64,000 nt of DNA from Methylorubrum suomiense (GCF_022179765.1 NZ_BPRE01000017.1:1-64000), one strand, 5' to 3'. Positions 14,026 to 22,235 are shown, counted from the first letter of the stretch. Made by a program: numbers and translations. Notes: generated from the sequence alone by a model not told the origin.

Positions 14026-14400
14026 ATGGCCCGCCCCACCCTCGTCGATGATCTTCTCGTCGGCCGCGCGCTCCACCAAGCGCGCCGCCGTCGCGGCCTC
14101 CGCCAGAGCGAGGTTGCTGTCGCGGTCGGCATCTCGGTCCGCACGCTCCAGGATTACGAGTGCGGCCGCAGCAGCGTGCCGGTCTCGCGCCACAAGGTTC
14201 TCGCCGAGGCGCTGGGTCTCGATCCGGCCCTCCTGAGTGCGCCGGAGACGCCGGCTCTCCCGTCCGAGCCCCTCGCGCCCGACGAGGCCGCTTGGCTCGC
14301 CCTCTACCACCGCCTGCCGACGTGGTTCCGCGCGCTCTTCCGGCGCCGGCATCCCGCGTCCCAGCCCGCCGCCCCCGCCCAGGAGCCCGTTCGATGCTGA
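14026..14400 (+). CDS. XRE-family helix-turn-helix regulator
   Basis: Residues about 14-65 form a Cro/C1-type helix-turn-helix: ALHQARRRRGLRQSEVAVAV, then GISVRTLQDYECGRSSVPVS with the recognition helix and conserved E-x-G turn. A linker and a basic aromatic segment (WFRALFRRRH) follow, then a Pro/Ala tail. As a third regulator in the element it may act on late genes. ATG 14026 is 1 nt after the DUF3268-like stop. Confidence 0.75.
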   Translation: MARPTLVDDLLVGRALHQARRRRGLRQSEVAVAVGISVRTLQDYECGRSSVPVSRHKVLAEALGLDPALLSAPETPALPSEPLAPDEAAWLALYHRLPTWFRALFRRRHPASQPAAPAQEPVRC

Positions 14401-14810
14401 ACCTCGCTGACATCGCCGGGCTCGTCACCCCGGACCTCATCCGGCGCAACGTCGAGATGGCTGCCTGCCTCGGATTGAGCCACCGGAAGAGCCGCCGAAT
14501 CCTCCGACAGAAATACGTGACGCCTGCGGGCGGCGAGCACGTCATCAAGCCCGGCGACTTCCCCGCGATCGAGCGTTCGGTCGCGACCATGGACGAGGCG
14601 TCCGCGATGCTCTCGGCCAACGCGGAGGTGTTCGAGGCCATCCTCGCCTTCCTCGCCGACCAGAACGAGCGCCGGCCCGCGCCGGTCCTGCGCCTGGTCC
14701 CCCGCTCCGAGCCGCCGGCCGCCTCGCCCCGGCCGGAGCCATCGCGGGCCGGCATCATGGCCCGGTGCTGGGCGCGCCTCGCCGGCACGCCGACGGCAGA
14801 GGTGGCGTGA
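14394..14810 (+). CDS. Phage hypothetical protein, possible DNA-binding, 138 aa
   Basis: ATG 14394 lies inside the end of the XRE gene. Residues about 10-50 contain AACLGLSHRKSRRILRQKYV, which could form a helix-turn-helix. A long helix (about 65-95) and a Pro/Arg-rich disordered tail follow. No family is assigned. It overlaps the ASCH gene by 1 nt. Confidence 0.45.
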   Translation: MLNLADIAGLVTPDLIRRNVEMAACLGLSHRKSRRILRQKYVTPAGGEHVIKPGDFPAIERSVATMDEASAMLSANAEVFEAILAFLADQNERRPAPVLRLVPRSEPPAASPRPEPSRAGIMARCWARLAGTPTAEVA

Positions 14811-15235
14811 TGGTCGCCTATTCCTTCAAGAAGCGGTTCGGCCCGCCCATCCTCGCCGGCACCAAGGCGCAGACGATCCGCACCGACCGGAAGCGCCACG
14901 CGCGGCAAGGTGAGGAGTTGCAGCTCTACACCGGGATGCGGACGCGCCATTGCACGCTGCTCGGCCGCCCGACCTGCCTTTCCGTGATGCCCGTGCGCCT
15001 GTGCTTCTCGGAGCGCAGCGCGACCGAACTGTTCGAGGTGGGCGGCGAGCATCTGGGCCCGACGGCGATGGATGCGTTCGCCCGCGCCGACGGCTTCGCC
15101 GACGTCGAGGACATGGCCCGGTTTTGGTGGGCCGAGCACCCGCCGGAGGAGGGCGACCGCATCGCCTTCAAGGGCGTGCTGATCCGCTGGCAGCCGCTTG
15201 TAGCTGCCCCCGCCCTCCCCATCGCAGCCGAGTGA
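14810..15235 (+). CDS. ASCH-domain protein
   Basis: The 141-aa product begins with YSFKKRFGPPILAGTKAQTI, the characteristic ASCH opening in which the G-x-K-x-x-T-I-R segment lines the RNA-binding-type groove. LQLYTGMRT (about 42-50) and a C-terminal beta segment (DRIAFKGVLIRW) follow. ASCH proteins are PUA-like; some cut RNA or hydrolyse acetylcytidine. Phage copies are common and mostly uncharacterised. ATG 14810 overlaps the previous stop. Confidence 0.7.
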   Translation: MVAYSFKKRFGPPILAGTKAQTIRTDRKRHARQGEELQLYTGMRTRHCTLLGRPTCLSVMPVRLCFSERSATELFEVGGEHLGPTAMDAFARADGFADVEDMARFWWAEHPPEEGDRIAFKGVLIRWQPLVAAPALPIAAE

Positions 15236-15240
15236 CCGCC

Positions 15241-15945
15241 ATGGCCGAGAAATCGAGCGTACTTGAGAAGCTGTCGCCTTGCTCAAAGGAAGAGATCGCG
15301 GCGTGGGAAGCCTACGGGCAGCGCGCGGGCCTCGATATGCACGAGCACCCGCTTCACTACCTGTTTCCTGACGCCAAGACGAACGCTGCGCGGCAGGGAT
15401 GGAAGGCGGGCATCGCATGGGCCCTGGCCCTCCTCGCCGACGACCCGCCGTCCGAGCGGGCGGCCGAGGAAAGGCGCGTATCGCTCGCGGATTGCCCGAT
15501 CGGCTTGTTCCTGGCGGTGGGCGGTGCGCTGTGCCTCAAGACGGAATACGCCGACAACGAAGGGCGCGTTGACGCCTACATCGTGGAGAGCGGCGAGTTT
15601 TTTTGGGGCGGTGCTCACACCATTGACGAACAGCGCCGGGTGATGGTGACCCCGGTCCCGTTGGACCAGATCGCCGACGCGATCCGCCTGCCGCTCGCGA
15701 AGCCCGCACCCACCGCACCCGAGCCCGTAGCGGGCGGGGATGGCTGGCAGCCGATCAGCACGGCGCCGAAGGATGGGACCCCCATCATCGTGTTCGGCGG
15801 GCGCTTCGACAGGCCTGATGTCACGCAGGCTGATGGGGACTGGTGGAACTCGGCCACGGCTCGTGGCCTCGGCAGCATCCCAACTCACTGGCGGCCCCTT
15901 CCGGAGGCTCCGTACACGCGCGCCGAACCCGAGGGGAGCCGGTGA
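15241..15945 (+). CDS. Phage protein with C-terminal DUF551-like domain, 234 aa
   Basis: The last roughly 75 residues (about 155-230) match the DUF551 pattern: W-Q-P-I-S-T-A-P-K-D-G-T-P-I-I-V, then a W-W pair and P-T-H-W-R-P-L-P-E-A-P. The first 150 residues are separate and include YLFPDAKTNAARQGWKAGI (about 38-56), seen in other phage proteins of unknown role. ATG 15241 follows the ASCH gene by 5 nt. Function unknown. Confidence 0.6.
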   Translation: MAEKSSVLEKLSPCSKEEIAAWEAYGQRAGLDMHEHPLHYLFPDAKTNAARQGWKAGIAWALALLADDPPSERAAEERRVSLADCPIGLFLAVGGALCLKTEYADNEGRVDAYIVESGEFFWGGAHTIDEQRRVMVTPVPLDQIADAIRLPLAKPAPTAPEPVAGGDGWQPISTAPKDGTPIIVFGGRFDRPDVTQADGDWWNSATARGLGSIPTHWRPLPEAPYTRAEPEGSR

Positions 15946-15947
15946 CG

Positions 15948-16448
15948 ATGGCCGAACACAGCACCATCACGCGCGATACCGTCATGGCCGGCGGCCTGCG
16001 CGACGCCGGGCATCTGAACTACGGCAAGCGCGGCGGCGGTACGATCTGGCAGCACACCACGATCCCGCGCTTGTCCGCGATCGATCGCCCGACGCTCAGC
16101 GACGAGGAGACGAAGCGCCTTGGCGTCTCGCGGCTCCGGGAATGGAGTGTCGACGGCGGGAAGGCCGGCAGCCTCGATGAGGCGATCGTGGCTCTAAACG
16201 TGCCGCCAGTGCTCACCGGGGAAGAGGCGGAGATCCTGGAGCGCATCCCGGCCGAGTGGATCGAGCTTCACGACTTCCGGACGCGCGTTGGCGCCGAACT
16301 CGGGCGGCAGATCGGGCTCACCATCATGACCCTTCGCCAGAAGGGCGCCGTCGAGAACGAGATGCGCCCAGGCCCAGACCGCCGGCAACCCTGGATTCGC
16401 CGCGCGCCCGATGCCGCCTTCACGCAGGCGGAGGCCGCCCGTGGGTGA
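15948..16448 (+). CDS. Phage hypothetical protein, 166 aa
   Basis: ATG 15948 is used; an in-frame GTG two codons earlier overlaps the previous stop. The 166-aa product has a Gly-rich N-terminal third and a helical region at about 90-135 (EWIELHDFRTRVGAELGRQI) that may contain a winged-helix-like unit, ending in a charged tail. No family is recognised. It overlaps the next gene by 8 nt. Confidence 0.5.
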   Translation: MAEHSTITRDTVMAGGLRDAGHLNYGKRGGGTIWQHTTIPRLSAIDRPTLSDEETKRLGVSRLREWSVDGGKAGSLDEAIVALNVPPVLTGEEAEILERIPAEWIELHDFRTRVGAELGRQIGLTIMTLRQKGAVENEMRPGPDRRQPWIRRAPDAAFTQAEAARG

Positions 16449-17091
16449 CCTGTTCAGCGTCGATCACGCACTCACGCCGAGCGAGCGCCGACGGTTGCGA
16501 GGCGGCACGCAGGCGAAGGGTTATGCCGCGATGCCCGGCACCGGCCCAAAGGGCGAAACCTGCGGCTCGTGCGAGCATCTCGTCCGGAAGCGACTCGCCA
16601 AGGTGTACCGCAAGTGCGGTCTCATGGAGCGTCATTGGACCGGCGGGAAGGGCACCGACGTGCTGACGACTGCGCCCGCCTGCCGGAACTGGAAAGCGGT
16701 CGAGGGGCAGCCGGCGAAGCCAGCCCCGAAGAGGGCCACCCGCGCTCCGAAGCCTCTCCCACCGCCGACCGACGAGGAGCGCCGCATCGCCGGAGAGGCG
16801 GCCCGCGCCCTCCGCGCGGCGATCGCCGACCCCAACACCAGGGGCGCCGAGTCGACAGCGCACATCGACCTTGCCCGCCCACGGCGCGGCGAGTGGTTGA
16901 CGATGTGGGCCAACCTCCCCGGCTTCGTGCGTGTGAACGGATACGGCGGGCACTACTCGCACGCCTGCCTGCCGGGGTGGACCTACAGGCGGGCCGAGAT
17001 CCTGGCCGAGATGATCCCGGACCTTGAAGCGCTGGCCGAGCGCGGAGTGCGGCCGACCGAAGCAACGAACCAGGGAGCAGTCAGCCGATGA
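16441..17091 (+). CDS. Zinc-ribbon phage hypothetical protein, 216 aa, GTG start
   Basis: GTG 16441 begins 8 nt inside the previous gene. Residues about 40-80 hold cysteines (CGSCEH, YRKCGL, PACRNW) arranged as a small zinc ribbon like that of phage proteins found near replication genes. A Pro/Lys linker and a C-terminal module with MWANLPGFVRVNGYGGHYSH follow. Function is unknown. It overlaps the HAD gene by 4 nt. Confidence 0.5.
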   Translation: MGDLFSVDHALTPSERRRLRGGTQAKGYAAMPGTGPKGETCGSCEHLVRKRLAKVYRKCGLMERHWTGGKGTDVLTTAPACRNWKAVEGQPAKPAPKRATRAPKPLPPPTDEERRIAGEAARALRAAIADPNTRGAESTAHIDLARPRRGEWLTMWANLPGFVRVNGYGGHYSHACLPGWTYRRAEILAEMIPDLEALAERGVRPTEATNQGAVSR

Positions 17092-17561
17092 CAGCTTTCA
17101 CCGATCAACTCACAGCGCAGATGAGGAAGACCATGTTCGTCGTGTTCGACCTGGACGGCACGCTCGCCCTGACCGAGCACCGGGCGCACTTCCTGAAGCG
17201 ACCCGGCAAGGACAAGGACTGGCGCGGGTTCTATGCGGCCTGCGACAAGGACGAGCCCTGCCACCCCATCATCCGGACCCTGCTGGCGCTCCACCATACG
17301 GGCGCCGAAGTCGAGATCTGGTCCGGCCGGTCCGATGAGGTGAAGGACAAAACCACGGCGTGGCTCGCGGAGCACGGGCTGGGGCACATTCCGATCCGGA
17401 CCCGCCGCACTGGCGACCACCGCCCGGACACGGTGCTCAAGGCCGAGTGGATGGACGAGGGGCGCAAGCCCGCCCTCGTGTTCGAGGATCGCGCTTCCAT
17501 GGTGGCGATGTGGCGGTCGCGCGGCATCGTCTGCTGCCAGGTCGCACCGGGGGACTTTTGA
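17088..17561 (+). CDS. HAD-superfamily phosphatase, polynucleotide 3'-phosphatase-like
   Basis: Motif I is FDLDGTLA at residues 20-27 with D21 and D23. Motif II is the W-S-G-R-S-D segment near 79-84. Motif III/IV is a Lys before PALVFEDRASM near 128-138. The closing pattern of a tryptophan-containing helix and CCQVAPGDF resembles the phosphatase half of T4 polynucleotide kinase and related phage 3'-phosphatases. No kinase domain is fused. It could repair cut RNA or DNA ends or act on nucleotides. Confidence 0.75.
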   Translation: MTAFTDQLTAQMRKTMFVVFDLDGTLALTEHRAHFLKRPGKDKDWRGFYAACDKDEPCHPIIRTLLALHHTGAEVEIWSGRSDEVKDKTTAWLAEHGLGHIPIRTRRTGDHRPDTVLKAEWMDEGRKPALVFEDRASMVAMWRSRGIVCCQVAPGDF

Positions 17562-17905
17562 TGAGCGCCCTAAGCCTGTCTGCCGCCGATGGAGAGGACG
17601 AAGTCTTCACCGCCGCCGAGGTAGCGACCCGGTGGAAGTGCTCCGCGTCGTTCGTGCGCCGCTTGATCGACAATGGCGAGTTGCCGGCGTTCCGGGTCGG
17701 CGGCAAGTTGCTACGGATCACGGCACGCGCCGTCCGGGAGTACGAGGCATGCCGGAATACAAGCTCCAAAAATTCCGCGGCGGGTACGCCATCTGCCTCT
17801 ACGAAGGGGGCAAGCGCGTCAGCCGCCGAGGCCTTGAAAGCAGCGACGCAGCGGGAGCGGCGGCGGAGTTCAGCCGAATCGTTGCGGACGCATCCCGGCC
17901 GATAG
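17561..17905 (+). CDS. Excisionase / recombination directionality factor (MerR-type HTH)
   Basis: Residues about 14-63 form the short winged-helix HTH of AlpA/Xis-type factors: EVFTAAEVATRWKCSASFVR, then RLIDNGELPAFRVGGKLLRI with the wing. The rest (64-114) is Ser/Ala-rich and probably disordered. Its last 157 nt overlap the integrase start in another frame, so both come from one message. The position immediately before the integrase supports a role as excision cofactor. Confidence 0.7.
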   Translation: MSALSLSAADGEDEVFTAAEVATRWKCSASFVRRLIDNGELPAFRVGGKLLRITARAVREYEACRNTSSKNSAAGTPSASTKGASASAAEALKAATQRERRRSSAESLRTHPGR

Positions 17906-18819
17906 ACCCCGACATCCGCACGATCTGGGACGCCTACTGCGCTGATCGGGAAGGGCGGCGAATTGTGCGGAACATGGGCTGGTCGGCCAAGGCCGTCCTT
18001 GGCTTCTTCGGCGATCACAAGCCAGAGGAGATCACGACGAAGCTCTGTCGCGCCTATGCCGCTCAGCGCCGGGCGGCGCCCAGGGGCTCCGCCGCGCAGC
18101 AGGCCCGATGGCGCGCCGCAGGGCGACCGTCCGCGCAGTGGACCGGCGTGCAGGACGGTACGATCCGCACGGAGTTGAACCAGCTCCGCGCCGCGCTGCT
18201 ATGGGCGGAGAAGGCGAAGATCATCGTCAAAGCTCCGGCGATCGAGATGCCGAGCGCGCCGGCACCGCGCGAGCGCCATCTGACCCGCGACGAGTTCGAG
18301 CGCTTGCTCGACGCTGCCGAGACCCCGCACCTGCGGCTCTACCTGCTCCTCGCCATCTCGACGGCCGGACGGAACGCGGCGCTGCTCGAACTGACCTGGG
18401 ACCGGATCGATTTCGAGCGCGGACTCGTCTTCTTGGGCGAGCGCAACATGCTCCGGCCCCAGAAGGGCAGGGCGACCGTCCCCATGACCAACGGACTGCG
18501 CGCGGCCCTGGCCAACGCCCATGCGCACCGCAGGACTGATCGCGTCATCGAATGGGCTGGCGAGCCCGTGGCGAGCGTCCGCACCGCACTCACGAAGGCG
18601 ACAAAGCGAGCGGCGCTCAGTGGCGTAACGCCGCACGTTTTCCGGCACAGTGCCGCTGTTTGGATGGCCGAGGCCGGGCACCGCATGGGCGAGATCGCCG
18701 CCTTCCTCGGGCATTCCGACGACCAGATCACCCAGCGGGTCTACGCTCGGTTCTCGCCCAGCCACCTCCGGAACGCCGCAAGCGCCCTCGAGGTCGGCGG
18801 CCCGCGGCGGGCCCGGTGA
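17749..18819 (+). CDS. Tyrosine site-specific integrase
   Basis: The 356-aa protein has a catalytic domain (about 175-345) with R208 in STAGRNAALLEL, H296-x-x-R299 in PHVFRH, H322 in FLGHSD and the nucleophile Y332 in RVYARF. The N-terminal part holds a core-binding domain (about 50-160). I start at ATG 17749 because the protein then begins with a normal arm-binding segment (MPEYKLQKFRGGY). The tRNA-Thr attachment remnant lies 129 nt downstream, the usual geometry for tRNA-targeting integrases. Confidence 0.95.
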   Translation: MPEYKLQKFRGGYAICLYEGGKRVSRRGLESSDAAGAAAEFSRIVADASRPIDPDIRTIWDAYCADREGRRIVRNMGWSAKAVLGFFGDHKPEEITTKLCRAYAAQRRAAPRGSAAQQARWRAAGRPSAQWTGVQDGTIRTELNQLRAALLWAEKAKIIVKAPAIEMPSAPAPRERHLTRDEFERLLDAAETPHLRLYLLLAISTAGRNAALLELTWDRIDFERGLVFLGERNMLRPQKGRATVPMTNGLRAALANAHAHRRTDRVIEWAGEPVASVRTALTKATKRAALSGVTPHVFRHSAAVWMAEAGHRMGEIAAFLGHSDDQITQRVYARFSPSHLRNAASALEVGGPRRAR

Positions 18820-18947
18820 GGTTATGATGTGCTCTCAGGTTCCGGTGAACCCCTGCGCAGGGTTTCAGGGGTCGGAGAGCGCTTCAAGCGCGGAACAGGT
18901 TGCGCACAGCGCGGAAACAAACGATGAAGACCGGGCGAAGCGCCTTT

Positions 18948-18992
18948 TTGGTAATGAGGAGGTCGAGAGTTCAATCCTCTCTCGCAGCACCA
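18948..18992 (+). repeat. attR: 3' 45 nt of a tRNA-Thr(GGT) gene
   Basis: From the anticodon loop TTGGTAA (18948-18954) the sequence follows tRNA order: anticodon-stem 3' strand TGAGG, variable AGGTC, T arm GAGAG-TTCAATC-CTCTC, acceptor strand TCGCAGC, discriminator A, CCA. No matching 5' half (GCTGCGA...) occurs upstream, so this is the copy left by integration, not a full tRNA. The intact gene should lie at the other end of the element, left of base 1. Confidence 0.8.
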
Positions 18993-19106
18993 TTTATCCC
19001 AACGACCTTCCCGTCGCCCCGAAGAATATCATGAGCGTGCGTCTTCCCCGCAGCTCGACATGAGCTCATCGATCAGCTCGTTCCATTTCAGATTTTTCTC
19101 ATCAAC

Positions 19107-19494
19107 TCAGTAGCCGTGTCCATCATGGCCGACGAGGAGCGGAATCGCCCTTTGCCGTCGGCTTTTCACTGAGAAGCGGATCGCCCCTCCCGGCCTGACG
19201 ACGACACAATCGCCCTCGAGCCAGGCGACGAGGAGAGGTCGGCTGGCCAAATCGATGTCGAGCCGGACAGCGAGGGCGGAACACGGGCCCCTAGGCGCTG
19301 CGCGCAGGACGCCTCTGTCGCCGAGCGCGAGACCGGCTGAAGCAGCCAGCGCCGTCGCACAGCCAATCGAATTCACCGATGGCGATGGAGGAACCAACAA
19401 GTCGAGCAATTTCTGATGCGTCCATGAAAACCTTCGGGTAGGCTCGGCAGGTATTAGACCTCGACCCTACGCAACGCGTTGCTTCATCTTCCAT
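19107..19494 (-). pseudogene. Possible frameshifted small gene
   Basis: Two overlapping minus-strand frames look like halves of one gene: 19494-19291, containing MDASEIARLVGSSIAIGEFD, and 19409-19107, containing LLVAWLEGDCVVVRPGGAIR. Joining them near 19350-19380 by a single frameshift would give one protein of about 100 residues. No family is recognised, so real decay cannot be told from chance open frames. It lies in the scar between the two att-like sites. Confidence 0.3.
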
Positions 19495-19654
19495 ACAATG
19501 CTAATTCAGCCACCGCAAATAATGTACTATCTAAAACCTAATTTGTCATCATAATACTTGTAATATGCTTTTGTAGAATAAGTACTGCGGGATGATTGAT
19601 TGATAGGAATTCGACTCGTCGATGAAGCCGTGAATCGGAGCATAGAGACCACCA
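19495..19654. other. AT-rich non-coding stretch before the methyltransferase
   Basis: With the stretch from 18,993 this forms a gap without a convincing gene. 19,495-19,610 is the most AT-rich DNA in the window, with runs such as ATAATACTTGTAATATGC. It probably supplies the promoter of the low-G+C methyltransferase gene; a TTGTAATAT-like -10 region is present but I cannot pair it confidently with a -35. Confidence 0.35.
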
Positions 19655-20590
19655 ATGGAACCAAAAGCCGAACTGCACAAAGCCTATATTAATCTGATGC
19701 AGGCACCGGATCGTCAGGCAAGAGCTCAAGCAGCCAATGAACTCAATACGATTGCTTTAAATTTCGCCGCAACGTTTGAGGATGCCGATCAGCCGGATGC
19801 GGGCAAGGCGCTCGAACGGGATCACATCGCCCTGAGCAGAAGCGGGAGGAATATCGGATTATTGAGCGACGAGTTGCTGGCCTCGTTCAACCGCTTGCTG
19901 CCTTGGGCAGCTATGACGGTCGACAACAAAGGTCGTTCAGTCGGCAATGCTTGGAGCTCCACCAAACGTACATATTACAACGCGCTGATTGATCCGCGCT
20001 TGCGCGACTTCGACAGAATTTGGCCTCTGGAAGGCAAGCACGTCCTAGAAGTTGGCTGCTTTGAAGGCATTCATACTCTCGCAGCGCTGCTCTTAGGGGC
20101 CGCTCGGGTCACTGGTGTAGACGGCAGAATTGAAAATATTCTCAAAACCATGGCTCGACTATGGGCCTACGACCAGACCACAGAGTTGCTTCTTTGGGAC
20201 CTGGAGAAAGAAGTGCCAAACACGATCCCGGAACACTGGGATATGCTTCACCACATCGGGGTCCTCTATCATCTGACCAATCCGGTCGAGCATCTGGACG
20301 TGGTTCTTCCGAGGACAAGAGGAGCGCTGATGCTCGATACCCACGTGGCGCTGGACGACGCAAAAGCAAAGTTCACTTATACTGTCGGCAACCAAACTTA
20401 CGCTTATCAAAAACACATCGAGGCCGGCATCGAGATCAATCCGTTCGCAGGCTTGAGCGATCACGCCAAATGGCTGCGAACTGAAGATCTCATTGCAATC
20501 TGTCAGAGGCATGGGTTCAAGACAGTGAATTTGATCGCGGATCGCGCTGAACGAAACGGTCGTCGCGTGCTGATACACGCCTTCCGCTGA
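19655..20590 (+). CDS. Class I SAM-dependent methyltransferase, cargo gene
   Basis: The 311-aa protein has a SAM-binding motif I at about 129-139 (HVLEVGCFEGIH), an acidic motif II residue at D156 (GVDGR), and HHIGVLYHLTNPVEHL at about 208-223, which resembles DUF1698/CmoB-like methyltransferases. Those are used on tRNA or, in gene clusters, on glycans and lipids. The N-terminal 120 residues are specific to this protein. G+C is about 50 percent, far below the neighbours, so the gene is probably horizontally acquired. It is the only good gene between the two att-like sites. Substrate unknown. Confidence 0.8.
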   Translation: MEPKAELHKAYINLMQAPDRQARAQAANELNTIALNFAATFEDADQPDAGKALERDHIALSRSGRNIGLLSDELLASFNRLLPWAAMTVDNKGRSVGNAWSSTKRTYYNALIDPRLRDFDRIWPLEGKHVLEVGCFEGIHTLAALLLGAARVTGVDGRIENILKTMARLWAYDQTTELLLWDLEKEVPNTIPEHWDMLHHIGVLYHLTNPVEHLDVVLPRTRGALMLDTHVALDDAKAKFTYTVGNQTYAYQKHIEAGIEINPFAGLSDHAKWLRTEDLIAICQRHGFKTVNLIADRAERNGRRVLIHAFR

Positions 20591-21149
20591 TACAGAATTG
20601 ACAACGGAATTAGGTTCGAGCGCGCAGTCGAACGTTCAAGCCGGCACTTACGAGCTGATCGAGAAACCCCGCCTCGGCCGAGCCTGGCGGGGTTGGTACA
20701 GAGCTTCAGGTCGACCGCCCCCCATGGGAAGGCGAACGTGAAGCGCGACAGGAGGCGACGGGTGGGAGTCGATGCGCCCGGTGCAGCCTCCATCGACAAG
20801 GACGGGATAGGATATGGTTGGGCGGTCGCCGGCCGCGCGCAGTTTCAGAGGCGCTTCCGGCACGAGCGATCATATCGTCAGCCAAAATTCGGTGCCGAAT
20901 ATCCTCCCCTGGCTGTACGAGTGGCGCACGGCTCCAGTCGCGTGAGCGCTTTCGGCGCGGAACGGGTTGCGCGTGGCGTGCAAACGACCCTAGAGGATCG
21001 GCCAGAAACCGTTTCGGTGATGAGGTCGAGCGCTCGATACGCTCTAGCGGCACTATCCCACCCACTTCCACCTATCCAGTACCTCAAGCCCGGACGGAAT
21101 GGCCGAAGGTGCATACGCCTAAGGGGCGGACGACGAAGCCCGGACCAAC
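20591..21149. other. Intergenic scar, no convincing gene
   Basis: About 560 bp without a supported coding region. The open frames here are the kind that arise on the strand opposite tRNA remnants. The right half contains the decayed att copy described separately (20956-21055). Nothing else is recognisable. Confidence 0.5.
20956..21055 (+). repeat. Decayed second att/tRNA remnant
   Basis: The sequence from GCGCGGAACGGGTTGCGCG through a tRNA-like 3' end mirrors 18889-18992. The tRNA-like part (21012-21054) keeps a perfect T stem (GAGCG/CGCTC around CTCGATA), a GATGAGGTC variable region and an ending ACTA in place of ACCA. The shared 60-70 nt upstream are the integrase-proximal arm of the element, not host tRNA, so this looks like the end of a second, older element. 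Confidence 0.6.
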
Positions 21150-22235
21150 ATGCGAACCGGACTGCATCCCCCCCTCCACGCGCTGCTCGGCCGGTTCGAG
21201 AGCATCGGCGACAATTGCGAATTCGGCCTCGTCCAACGGTATTGCGGCGTCGAGAATCTCGGCCTGCTCCGATTCTCCGCCTCCAGGATCGACGATCTGA
21301 TCCACGCGCTCGACTCGGATTTCGAACTTTACGGCCAGGGCAACGATCTGTTCGTCTATCCGCACGCCTCGAATTACTTGTTCTGTCGCAGCCATCGGTA
21401 CGTGTTCGAGTACAATACCGGTCATCTGGCCGGGTCGGACGATCCCGCCGCCGTGCTGAAGCGGGAAAGCCGCAAGGTCGCCTATCTGAAGCGGCGCTTC
21501 CTGGAAGACCTCCGGCTTGGCGAGAAGATCCTCCTGCGCAAAGCCGGGGCGGACGAGGGCTCCGACGCGGTTGCCGCCTTGCTGCGGGCGGTGCGCCGCC
21601 ATGGGTCCTGCGAGCTGCTGTCGGTGAGGGCGGGGGAGGGCGGACCGCGCCTGCGCCGTCACGAGGGCGGCTGGCTCGAGGGGCGGGTCGAACGGTTCGC
21701 GCCCTACGATCAGGTCGCCTCGGTCGATCTCCCGCCCTGGCTCGACCTGTGCCGCCGAACCGCCGCCCTCGTCGACGGCTTTCCGATGGCTGACCGGCCT
21801 GCGAGCCACCGGCCGCCCGTCAATCTGCTGTCCGCCTTCAGCGGCCGCCCAAGACGGCACCGGCCGGATCCGGACGCGGAGCAGACCGTGTTCGGGCCCC
21901 TGGTCGATCTGCAGCCGCTCGACCGTAAGGCGGTCCACGCCCTGACCTGCTGGGTCTGGGTTCCGCGCGCCTATCGCGGGGAGGGCATCTCTGCCGCGAT
22001 CGGCGACCGGCGTCTTCGCTCGCGCGAGGCCGATCTCGGCCTTCGGGACCAATGGCAGAAGCTCCACGTCACCGCGACCTTGCCGGATGACCATCGCCGG
22101 CTGCGGGTCGGCCTCGTCGCCCGCGGTCCCGGCGCCGGAGCGTTCTGGTCCGCCGGCTGGCGTTTCGAGGAAAACCCCGAACCCGATGCTGCCCCACGCG
22201 CACCGCTGGCAGCTCGGCTGATGATCCGCGGTTAG
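21150..22235 (+). CDS. Unknown protein with SIGDNCEFG-x-VQR motif
   Basis: The 361-aa protein starts with FESIGDNCEFGLVQRYCGVE (about 15-34), then GLLRFSASRIDDLI and a conserved-looking block of strands and aromatic residues (YLFCRSHRYVFEYNTGHL, about 76-93). I recall this S-(I/L)-G-x-N-C-E-F-G pattern from proteins encoded near glycosyltransferase and capsule-type genes, distantly like DUF1796 cysteine-peptidase-fold proteins, but function is unknown. The C-terminal 120 residues are beta-rich and may bind carbohydrate. It precedes the ACP and FkbH genes. Confidence 0.6.
   Translation: MRTGLHPPLHALLGRFESIGDNCEFGLVQRYCGVENLGLLRFSASRIDDLIHALDSDFELYGQGNDLFVYPHASNYLFCRSHRYVFEYNTGHLAGSDDPAAVLKRESRKVAYLKRRFLEDLRLGEKILLRKAGADEGSDAVAALLRAVRRHGSCELLSVRAGEGGPRLRRHEGGWLEGRVERFAPYDQVASVDLPPWLDLCRRTAALVDGFPMADRPASHRPPVNLLSAFSGRPRRHRPDPDAEQTVFGPLVDLQPLDRKAVHALTCWVWVPRAYRGEGISAAIGDRRLRSREADLGLRDQWQKLHVTATLPDDHRRLRVGLVARGPGAGAFWSAGWRFEENPEPDAAPRAPLAARLMIRG

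Larger units (their letters stand above)
1..18992. mobile_element. Integrated phage-like element, right arm ending at a tRNA-Thr attR
   Basis: Contiguous phage-type genes run from the left edge to the integrase and stop at a 45-nt tRNA-Thr 3' fragment. The order is a leftward operon (methyltransferase, RusA, GapR-like, gp49/gp66-like), a CI/Cro-like switch, a rightward early operon with SMC-like ATPase, YqaJ nuclease and HNH nuclease, then excisionase and tyrosine integrase. Many genes overlap by 4 nt (ATGA or GTGA), as in phage operons. No terminase, portal, capsid or tail gene is in the window, so either they lie left of base 1 or the element is non-packaging. The left boundary is not visible. 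Confidence 0.85.

Noticed and set aside
18889..18992. Complete tRNA-Thr gene
   Set aside because: Only the 3' half from the anticodon loop is present; no 5' acceptor strand, D arm or anticodon-stem 5' strand occurs upstream.
20706..21071. Minus-strand frame of 121 aa containing ERIERSTSSPKRF
   Set aside because: Peptides of this type come from translating the strand opposite tRNA 3' ends; here it crosses the decayed att/tRNA copy.
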